The notes beneath the pieces are model-generated. The model worked only from the letters and a program-made list of their open reading frames with translations, ran no database searches and was not told the origin of the DNA. Positions 56,119-64,000 of a stretch of DNA of 64,000 nucleotides are shown here, piece by piece. The position numbers were made by a program, and so were the translations under genes. The number at the start of each line of letters is the position of its first letter. Position 1 is the stretch's first letter. This stretch comes from Merluccius polli (Eukaryota > Chordata > Actinopteri > Gadiformes > Merlucciidae): NCBI GenBank assembly GCA_030340625.1, contig JAOPHQ010003127.1, positions 1,138,501 through 1,202,500 of the forward strand, written 5' to 3'.

Positions 56119-56427
56119 CAGTGCTTGAAGTGGGCCGGTACGCACCGGTACTTCTACATTTTACCCTTTAGTGTACCGGCACTTTTTCTTGCGTACCGGC
56201 ACTTGTCACAGGCTGCCGGTAGGCCTACTCTACTTTGCCCCAATCAGGGGCGGAGGGGGTTACGATCGCCCCCCCCCCCCCCTCCGTCGAGAATAACGCA
56301 ACCCCCCCCCCCCCCGGTGGCCGTCGTTCCTGTGGTGGGCCAGTCCAGGATAAAATTGCCAGGGCCGAATTTTGTTCCCAGTCCGTCACTGAGTACCGGC
56401 ACTTATTTTTTTCCACTTCGAGCACTG
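56119..56427. mobile_element. Short hAT-like MITE with CAGTGCT ends
   Basis: CAGTGCTTGAAGTGG and the complement of CAGTGCTCGAAGTGG form the ends. GGTGGGAT is duplicated exactly (56111-56118, 56428-56435). It contains two long C runs (56270-56282, 56305-56319). Confidence 0.92.
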
Positions 56428-56435
56428 GGTGGGAT

Positions 56436-57046
56436 CTTACCCGTCATAGGCTAACCAGCCTTTCCTACTGGCCTGCTGCAGGATGCCATGTATGGGGATA
56501 AATCCCTCTGATTCGTATGTTCTGCCCATAGGATAGGTGACTGTGGAGGAGTAGAGACAGATATCTATGACAGCTATCCACGCAGTCATGTGTGTGTGTG
56601 TGTATGAGTAATGGAGACACCACACGTCGTTGACGCTGTAATTTTGACGCGGCGGTGGATGAAGCTAACAAATAAAGATTTTAAAGAACACAGCGTAATA
56701 GCATTAGGCGTTGGCAAGGTACACCCAATACTTCCTGATGTCAATAAACAATCTAGCTTGTGCATTAGATCCCTTCCCAACAGATTGCTGAAGTACTTTT
56801 CAGTGATAACTTTAACCAGGTCATTGCAAATGTTCAAAGAACATTTGTCTGACTTAAGCAAATTTGACAATTAAACAAATAAAACACAAAAACTAAAACA
56901 AAATGCAATCTATTTCAACAAAACACATGGAAAGCAAGATATGGCTGGCCATGACAACAGTGTGGGACTTATACCACGCAGTCCACTCTCCCCCCTTGGG
57001 GGCACACCTACTGGTAGACCCTGGCAACCCAGAACAAACTTTCTTT
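56436..57046. other. Intergenic stretch
   Basis: A short GT tract lies at 56588-56605. A plus-strand open frame (56611-56874) starting METPHVVDAVILTRRW was not recognised and has no supporting features. Confidence 0.4.
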
Positions 57047-59073
57047 TAAAGGTGTACTTCACCGGTAAACCGTTTTTACTTGCTCCTTTTGAATATGATA
57101 GGTCACTCCTAGTTGCATATGCATGCTGCACGTGGAAAACATTCTTCTACCCCCATTGCATTAGCCAATGTAAGAACATAGATGGACGAGGAAGTAAGAA
57201 ACGAGGAAGTGAGAAAAAGCCGAACACTCTGACGTATGAATGTGTATGAATATTCATGACCTCGCCTACCTTGGCTTGAGACCGCCCTCAGGAAAACAGT
57301 ATACGGCATTTCAGAATGTTTGTAAACAATAGGCGTCAAGATACTTCCAGTGGCAGGAAGAGAGCGGCTTCCACTGAAGCGATCCAGCCGGCTACTGTAA
57401 ACAGTGTTACATTGTTAAAAACATTGTTGTTGATCTGAAGTTGTAAGTTCTAAATGCTGCATCTCTCGGTTTCATTAAAAAAAAAATATTAACGTCGCTA
57501 TCATTTTCCGTTCCGGAGATAGACGCGAAAGAGTCCAGCAATACCCCGCCTTCTTAAACAACATGTAACACACGTTAAAACCTGGGGTCCGTTTCACAAA
57601 GCAGGTTCAACCAACTCTGAGTCTAATCCTAAACTCTGAGTTGATCTACTCTGAGATACTACTATACGAACTACAAAAAGCCAGCATCAATGGAGCCCCG
57701 ATTCGACGAGTCACCATGGCAACGGGGAAGAGGAGGGCTACGTTTTTCATCAACCTCGAATTGGAAATCCTAATGCGCTCATATGGCGAGTTTCAACACG
57801 TTTTTAGAAAGAAGTGCAACACTGCTGCGTAAGTTTAAATGTAGTGCTTTGCAATCACAGTAATATTACAGGGGAAAACTGCTTGAATGGTAACTATTCA
57901 TTTATTTCATTTAGGTGCAATCCCGCGGGGGAGAAGCGCACTTGGCAGCAGCTTAAGATGACATATAAAAACATTGTTCAAACAGATAAGACCTTGGCAT
58001 GACCATTTTGATCATGTTTTACACTGTAAAGTAAATATTAAGTGGCTATTTGACTGTGCAGTTGTTTTAACCCCAACATAATGCTGTTTTCACACACATA
58101 AATGTCTTCTCATCTATATCATGTTCTGTTAAATAATCAAGCCTATTTAAACTAACACAGACTCAGCCAACAGAAAGAAGGCAGATGCCCGTAAAACTGG
58201 TGGTGGCCCAGCACCGCCACCTCTAACGGAGGCAGAGGAGCTGGCCCTAAGCCAGTATATTGGAAGGCCAGTGGCTGAGGGAATCCCTGGAGGGAGCTCA
58301 TCCTCTGAGTCCACTCCCCAAGACCTCCTTGATGGCTCTGACAGGTTTATGTCCAGGGAAAACGACAAACATGGGTAAACGCCGTTTCATGGCGAGGCAC
58401 ACTTTTCTGACCGCCCCGCATACAGTTGCCTTGCTCAAGTGCTCTGCATCTCCGACATTGTACAAAAAACCTCAATTTGCAAAGAAACGCAGTGCAACAC
58501 ACAATATCTGCTGGGATGTGAGAGCAGACTACGGTTGGTAATGTTGCAAATTTAAGGACGGATTAGGTTGTGTATGTAAATGATGGACTGTGACGTGAAA
58601 CGGTACCGCTGAAAAAGATAATTGTCTGGAAATGATAATTGTCTGGAAATGCTACATCTATGCGCGGTCTGATAACCCTCTCCCGACGAATATTTAATTC
58701 TCTGCGCAGTAATGCTGCACCTTCATCCACGGGATCGAATTAGACTTCCCATACCCGTATGAATGAATGAGATGTCACGTAGCGCCCCGCAAGAAGAAAA
58801 TCATTCATTCAAGCCATGTACTGTTTTCTCGATCGCTCTGCCCTGTCAAATGATATGGAGGGGTTTGTTTGTTGATTTAAATGCCATGAATATTCATGAG
58901 TAAGAGCCGAAAACCTCTCGTTCTTCCCCCCCCCCACCTCCTCCTCCAAACTAGAACAGCCTGAAACAGGCGCACCAGAGCATTTTTTTCACCAAAACCG
59001 GCTCACAGGGCATTCATTAATACTAGAGACCACTGCAAAATTAACGAAAAAACGATGAAATGAGACCTTTAAG
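57047..59073. mobile_element. Composite element: repeat R1 copy B containing a Harbinger relic
   Basis: Left block 57047-57243 and right block 58742-58860 match 44303-44505 and 44683-44802. The possible ends AAAGGTGTACTTCACC and GAGACCTTTAAG are weakly inverted (AAAGGT...ACCTTT). A Harbinger-type TIR, GGGGTCCGTTTCACAAAGCA, starts near 57584 inside it. Confidence 0.5.
57716..58378 (+). pseudogene. Harbinger Myb/SANT-like accessory protein, three exons with a damaged splice donor
   Basis: Exon 57716-57828 (MATGKRRATFFINLELEILM), exon 57915-57985 (GEKRTWQQLKMTYKNIVQT) and exon 58167-58378 (KKADARKTGGGPAPPPLTEA, GRPVAEGIPGGSS) join in phase and match the trihelix Myb/SANT-like protein encoded by fish Harbinger transposons. 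At the end of the middle exon the donor reads AG|ATAAGA instead of AG|GTAAGA, so splicing is probably lost. No DDE nuclease exons follow. Confidence 0.65.
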
Positions 59074-59301
59074 ACTTTTATTACAAATCCTGTGTCAACA
59101 GGACTCAAAGAATCAACAAGCTACAGTTTGTGTAGCTTGACTACACAAACATAAGTTTAGACTATCTAAACATGCCATAAGAACCTTACAAGAGTACGAT
59201 AACAAGGTTATGAATGCAGTTTTTGACGGACGGCAAATGCTAATATTGTCTTACCGAGGAAGTATTGTTTGTGTTGAGTGGAAACGCTAAGCGTGTAGGG
59301 A

Positions 59302-60611
59302 TCAGACCCAGGGCTCCCAGCCCTGCCAGACCCGGCCCAGCAGGTTGGGGTCCGTGGCCTGGTCCAGGAGACAGTCCACCTGCTGCTCCACCGTCAGGCC
59401 CTGGGCTGGTAGTCGGGCGCGCACGTTGTGCTCCTCTGTGCCCAGCGCCACACACTGCATTCCCCTGAAGGCGGGCTCCTTCTCAAAGCCCAGCTTCAAC
59501 TCCTCGCTGACCAGAACCAAACACATTGTATCAGGCTCACTGATCAGGTATCAGTGAGCTGGCCCAATCAGGGGCCAGATTTACAAAAGTATCTTAAAAA
59601 GAAATGCTATGGAGTTCCTAAGAATGTCCTTAACAGCAATTCCTTGATATTTCCCCAAGAAGCTTTCATTGTCTTAAGAACTTCTTGCATTTATTTCTTA
59701 AGTTATTTTATTCCATTTTTAGGATTTTTTAAAGTAGTCTCACTTTTGGGCCATGTGTGCGGATAAGTGAAAATCAATTAAGTAATAAACAAATTGCGTA
59801 GTTAGCATAGTGTGTAGTAGCCTAGATGTGTCTTCCTATATTATAACAACATGCACATTTTAAATCAGTGAGTAGCAACATCTTACAATGAGATTAGAAC
59901 CAAACACAGCAAAGCTATTGGGTGTGGTGGTTATTGTACCTGGTAATGATGGCAGGATTTGCCCCCTCTAGCTTTCTGCGGGCGAAGTCCACCTTCTGCA
60001 GCGGGTACCAGTTGATTTCTTTGGTGTTGACGGTTAAGGTCCAAGTCCCGCCTTTCTTCAGTTGTTTCAGCTCAAAGTTCTGGGAATTCAGACAAGCGTC
60101 ACCACTGTGTATTGGCAAGAATCAACATTGCTATACTATGACACAATGCAAGGAAAAGAAAGATACTAGTACTCGAAAATGCAAACAAAAAAGTAATTGC
60201 TGTTGCAGTGCGTTGAATATGTATAGTTATTGTAATTAATGAGTTGATTATGTATAGTTTCTGTAGTTAGTGAGTTGATTATGTAGTTACTGTAATTAGT
60301 GAGTTGATTATGTATAGTTACTGTAATTAGTGAGTTGATTATGTATAGTTACTGTAATTAGCCATAACATAATCCTTATATCAATTTTTTCTATTAGGAT
60401 GAACCTTAAAGAAAGCACTCACCTTCCAGTCCAGGGAGGGCTCCTTGACGAACACGTCCATAGTGTTGAGGAGGAGCTCAGGCTGGGCCCGGAAGGCCCT
60501 GAGGGCATGCACCATGACGCTCTGGATCAGACCCGACTCCCTCAGCGGCTCCATCAGGCTCACAAACTGCCTGGTCAGCCGGAAGGGCATGAGCTCCGGC
60601 ACCGCCAAGAA
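59302..60611 (-). CDS. prkdc: DNA-dependent protein kinase catalytic subunit, last three exons
   Basis: Three minus-strand exons join in frame: 60611-60423, 60079-59940 and 59506-59302 with the stop. They encode the end of the PI3K-like kinase domain (LAVPELMPFRLTRQF, MVHALRAFRAQPELLLNTMD, VFVKEPSLDWK), the linker (NWYPLQKVDFARRKLEGANP, EKEPAFRGMQCVALG) and the C-terminal FATC domain (VDCLLDQATDPNLLGRVW, ending GWEPWV; human ends GWEPWM). DNA-PKcs joins broken DNA ends by nuclear non-homologous end joining. LLNTMDVFVKEP and GWEPW separate it from ATM, ATR and mTOR. The upstream exons (more than 80 in other vertebrates) lie beyond the window's right edge. Confidence 0.95.
60232..60362 (+). repeat. 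Tandem repeat in the penultimate prkdc intron region
   Basis: About three and a half copies of a 31-37 base unit built on TAGTGAGTTGATTATGTATA and GTTACTGTAAT. Confidence 0.85.
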
Positions 60612-60653
60612 CTGTCCCGTCACAAAACAATCACAGTCACTTTATACATCTGG

Positions 60654-61646
60654 GGGGTATTGCACAAAACTAGGATAAGGGATTAAGCCGGGATATGTTT
60701 ACGGATTTAGGTTATCCTGGCTAAATTTAGCCTCAAGTCGGTTGCAAGAAAGCAGCTCACACTTATCCCGGCTAAGTTACCATGGTGATTTATTCTCCGC
60801 AGTTAGCCTGCTCCAGACCAGGCTAACAGCCAGGCTAAGCTTAATCCTAGTGATTCACCTGTATTTACACCGTCAATCCGTGAGGAATTAATGTGTTTTA
60901 CAGCATGTGCATGGTCTTTCTCTATGTTGCATCATTTTAATTATCCCAAATTAAAATATTACATATATAGTCATTTCTCATTTCATTGAAATCTGTTGGC
61001 TGTTTGCAATTGCAACAGTCTTTTTATATTGATTCAAGTGTTATTACTCAGGCCAACACAGTTAAAGTCTATATTTTTTCATACTATGACACATTTACGT
61101 TTTTTTCCCCGCCTTTATTACGCAACTGCAGCGCATTTGGAAATGTCAACAAACAGATGAGCGCAACATGCTTATGTCCTATTTGTAAAATGTATTTTAA
61201 TCACACAATCGAACCTTTGCAACATGTGAAACAGGCCCATTGGCTACCATGCATAATAAGCTGTTTTAAATTTCTAATTTCAAATCGCGCAGACGTGACC
61301 GAGCCCGACCCGAACTCGAGCATAATTTCTAAATATCTGTCCGAACCCGACCCGGCCCGTCGGGTCCCGTCGGGGTTGGGTCGGGTATCCAATAAGGAGC
61401 CGTGACGTATGAAACGCGACTTTTATCCATGTTCCGATCGGTGATTCTGTGAGCGATCGCGAGGTCTATTCAAGCATGCCGCTTATCCCAGCTATCTTCA
61501 TCCGACTTGACTTCGCCGCGCCTATTTATCCTGGCTTGGCAAACGTGCAACCGATTAAGCCAGGATGCGCCGAGCAGAATAGTTCAAGCCGCGCTTTCTC
61601 AATTAGCCTGGATTTCTTTATCCTAGTTTTGTGCAATACCCCCCTG
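60654..61646. mobile_element. PIF/Harbinger-type non-autonomous element in a prkdc intron
   Basis: GGGGGTATTGCACAAAACTA at the left and its complement at the right form the TIRs. CTG borders each side, the 3-bp Harbinger-type duplication. Imperfect inverted blocks (CTAGGATAAG, CCAGGCTAA) continue inside. No transposase frame. Confidence 0.85.
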
Positions 61647-61655
61647 GTCTGAGCC

Positions 61656-61658
<3 letters not shown>

Positions 61659-61688
<30 letters not shown>
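61659..61688 (+). repeat. (CA)n microsatellite
   Basis: A CA run just outside the Harbinger element. Confidence 0.95.
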
Positions 61689-61692
<4 letters not shown>

Positions 61693-61830
61693 CCAAAATT
61701 CTATTTGCAAACTTTAAGTATATCTACCATATTTAAATAGTTTGTCATCTCCAGTCTACACTATTATCTACAGTGTATAAATATTGTTATCCATGTATTG
61801 TGTCTAGCAGTTGGTGGGTCAGAAAGAGGC

Positions 61831-64000
61831 TGTAAAGGTCCAATGAGTGGGCGGAGACAGGTTTGAGCGGTTTTCAGTCCAGACGGTTTATTGTTCACAC
61901 CAGAACAACAAACAAATCAAAAGTAAACGTAAATGGATTGTCCGTCTCCCAAAAGGAGTCGCCAGGCTCTCTGCCTTTTGCTGTCGCGAGTGCTCCGCAC
62001 TCCCCGTATCCCGTTTCCTACTGAAAGGCAGAGCAGACACATAAATACACACTTCCTGATTGGGCCTGAGTGCCTACAGGTGTCCGCACCCAGACCCAAT
62101 CGCCCCAGCAGACCCGGTGCTCCATACTCCCCCCTGCAGGCCAGGCGCCGCCCCCCTCCACATACCCCCACCGCCCGACACAGGCCGGGGACCCATCCGG
62201 CCGCAGCCTACTCCCCCCCCCCCCCCCGGAACGAGAGAGGAAATCAGCTACGACCATCTGCGCCCCCGGTCTGTGGGTCACCCGGAAATGAAATGGCTGC
62301 AACGCGAGGTACCACCGGGTGATCCTCGCGTTGGCATCCTTCATCCGGTGGAGCCACTGGAGGGGGGCGTGGTCGGAGTAGAGGGTGAACTGGCGCCCCA
62401 GCAGGTAGTAGCGGAGGGCGCCGACCGCCCATCGGATGGCGAGACACTCCTTCTCGACGGTGCTGTACCGACCCTCCCGGTCCGATAGTTTGCGGCTCAG
62501 GTACAGCACCGGTCGGTCGGCCCCCCCCACCTGCTGGGTCAGGACCGCGCCCAACCCCCTATCCGACGCGTCTGCCTGCACGGAGAAAGGGAGAGCAAAA
62601 TTAGGAGCACACAGGACGGCTTCCCCGCAGAGGGCTGTTTTAATAGCATCAAACGACACCTGACATGGCTCCGACCACTGGACCGTATCTGGGGCCCTCT
62701 TCCGGGTGAGGTCGGTCAAGGGGCTGGCCAGGTCGGAGAAGTTTGGAACAAACTGCCGATAGTACCCCGCCAGCCCCAGGAACCGCCTCACCTCCTTCTT
62801 GGTCCTGGGGCGAGGGGCGGCAGCGACCGCCTCGGTCTTACCGACCTGCGGCCGGACCTTCCCCCCCCCCAGGTGGAACCCCAGATACTGGATCTCCCTC
62901 CGCCCGATCACGCACTTCTTCGGGTTGGCCGTGAGCCCCGCCCGCCTCAGCGACTGAAGGACGGCCGCCACCCGCTGCATATGCTGCCCCCAGTCGTCTC
63001 CATAGACGACTATGTCATCGAGGTAGGCAGCAGCATATGCAGCGTGAGGCCGCAATACCCGGTCCATCAGCCGCTGGAACGTGGCTGGGGCCCCGAACAA
63101 CCCGAACGGAAGTACCCTAAATTGGTACAGCCCGAGCGGAGTGGAGAACGCCGTTTTCTCTCGGGCTGCTGGAGACAACGGAATCTGCCAGTAGCCCTTC
63201 GTGCAGTCCAGAGTCGTATAATAGGTGGCCATGCCAAGCCGGTCCACAAGCTCGTCGATCCGAGGCATCGGGTAGGCGTCGAACTTGGACACCGCATTCA
63301 CCCTACGGTAATCCACACAGAACCGGACAGCCCCATCCGGCTTCCCCACAAGCACGACGGGGCTGCACCAGTCGCTGTGGGACTCCTCGACGACGCCCAA
63401 CTCTATCATTGCTGCCAATTCACGCCGTATCACGTCTTGCTTGTGCACGGGTAGCCTGTAGGGGCGTGTCCGCACCGGTAACCCCGGTTGCGTCTCGATG
63501 TCGTGACTTATTAACGGGGTGCGACCGGGCAGGGGCGAAAAGACGTCGGCGAACTGGAGCTGTAGCGAGACCACGTCCGCCGCCTGACTCTCCGACAGAT
63601 CCTCTCCTCGACCGACCGGAGGGATGGGCCCCGGGGCAGGGACTTCCGGTCCAAGCTCCTCTCCCTCCGGTAGCGTTGTGGCGAACGCGACCGGGACCAC
63701 ATCATTCCACCTTTTCAGGAGGTTGATGTGGTAGATCTGTCGGGCATCGCCCCTGTCTGACCGCACTACCTCGTAATCCACGTCCCCGACTCGCCGTGTG
63801 ACCACAAAGGGACCTTGCCACTTCGCGAGTAATTTGGTGGTAGAGGTGGGCAACAGAACAAGGACCTTGTCCCCCGGTGTGAGATCGCGTAATCTAGTCC
63901 CTCTGTCGTACAGGCGTTTCTGATTCTCCTGGGCTTGGCGCAAATGCTCACGTGACATTACCCCGAGTGAGTGGAGCTTTGCACGCAAGTCCATGACGTA
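61831..64000 (-). mobile_element. Gmr1-like Ty3/gypsy retrotransposon, 3' part
   Basis: The 3' LTR runs from about 62124 down to 61831 (minus strand TGGAGCACC to CTTTACA), contains AATAAA, and is preceded by a purine-rich AGGGGGGAGTA. A more upstream LTR start (62182, TGTGTCGG) is also possible. The internal region to the window edge is the pol frame below. The 5' half and 5' LTR are outside the window, so target duplication and age cannot be read. Confidence 0.85.
62018..63994 (-). CDS. Gmr1-type Pol polyprotein fragment: integrase C-terminus, then reverse transcriptase and RNase H
   Basis: An open frame of 658 codons, cut at the window edge. Residues 1-100 are the C-terminal part of an integrase with the GPY/F module (GDKVLVLLP, KWQGPFVV, INLLKRW). 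A reverse transcriptase follows (about 165-390: SDWCSPVVLVGKPDG, DYRRVNA, YLDD at 324-327), then RNase H (about 460-590: QADASDRGLGAVL, YSTVEKECLAIRWA, SDHAPLQWL) ending DFLSRSGGGGG. In ordinary Ty3/gypsy elements integrase comes last; integrase before reverse transcriptase is the mark of the Gmr1 group of deuterostome elements. The last 50 or so codons run into the LTR and may not be protein. No stop interrupts the frame. Confidence 0.92.
   Translation of the reverse strand: MDLRAKLHSLGVMSREHLRQAQENQKRLYDRGTRLRDLTPGDKVLVLLPTSTTKLLAKWQGPFVVTRRVGDVDYEVVRSDRGDARQIYHINLLKRWNDVVPVAFATTLPEGEELGPEVPAPGPIPPVGRGEDLSESQAADVVSLQLQFADVFSPLPGRTPLISHDIETQPGLPVRTRPYRLPVHKQDVIRRELAAMIELGVVEESHSDWCSPVVLVGKPDGAVRFCVDYRRVNAVSKFDAYPMPRIDELVDRLGMATYYTTLDCTKGYWQIPLSPAAREKTAFSTPLGLYQFRVLPFGLFGAPATFQRLMDRVLRPHAAYAAAYLDDIVVYGDDWGQHMQRVAAVLQSLRRAGLTANPKKCVIGRREIQYLGFHLGGGKVRPQVGKTEAVAAAPRPRTKKEVRRFLGLAGYYRQFVPNFSDLASPLTDLTRKRAPDTVQWSEPCQVSFDAIKTALCGEAVLCAPNFALPFSVQADASDRGLGAVLTQQVGGADRPVLYLSRKLSDREGRYSTVEKECLAIRWAVGALRYYLLGRQFTLYSDHAPLQWLHRMKDANARITRWYLALQPFHFRVTHRPGAQMVVADFLSRSGGGGGSRLRPDGSPACVGRWGYVEGGGAWPAGGSMEHRVCWGDWVWVRTPVGTQAQSGSVYLCVCSAFQ

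Noticed and set aside
62018..62240. C-terminal tail of the Gmr1 frame as a real protein domain
   Set aside because: The tail runs through the G-rich tract and into the LTR; it is probably open by chance.

Overview
The window is nuclear DNA of a ray-finned fish. The protein-coding genes are vertebrate, with GT-AG introns and human-like exon structure. The transposon load (hAT, PIF/Harbinger, Ty3/gypsy including a Gmr1-type element, an endogenous retrovirus) is typical of fish. The species cannot be fixed from the sequence. Exons were joined by hand from reading frame, splice sites and family knowledge, without transcripts or database searches.

Host genes, left to right: the last five exons of a MCUR1/CCDC90-family mitochondrial inner-membrane gene (+, 291-1356); a complete six-exon dph2 (+, 3294-6532) for diphthamide synthesis on translation elongation factor 2; a complete fifteen-exon ncf2 (-, 7103-12249) encoding p67phox of the phagocyte NADPH oxidase, convergent with dph2; a complete six-exon garem1 (+, 27615-40274), an adaptor linking receptor tyrosine kinases to GRB2/MAPK signalling; and the last three exons of prkdc (-, 59302-60611), the catalytic subunit of DNA-dependent protein kinase. 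These genes share no pathway; they are neighbours only.

The rest is mobile DNA. At 13.5-27.2 kb lies a nest of four large palindromic (foldback) transposon units of one family. Each unit is made of two 5' halves of a BED-zinc-finger element facing each other. Two younger units sit inside the right arm of an older one, with matching 6-bp target duplications, and other elements sit inside these (Harbinger, MADF-domain elements). Intron 2 of garem1 carries further nested hAT elements. At 44-47 kb are inverted-repeat elements. At 47.9-55.0 kb a degraded endogenous retrovirus is split by a young, apparently intact Ty3/gypsy retrotransposon with a 1334-codon gag-pol frame. At 56-59 kb are small hAT and Harbinger relics. 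The prkdc intron at 60.6-64.0 kb holds a Harbinger-type element and a Gmr1-like retrotransposon whose integrase lies ahead of its reverse transcriptase.

The most unusual structure is the self-nested foldback family. A near-perfect 49-bp hairpin in the dph2 3' region, the Gmr1 domain order and the intact gypsy element also merit attention. Nothing seen is a clearly new cellular system.
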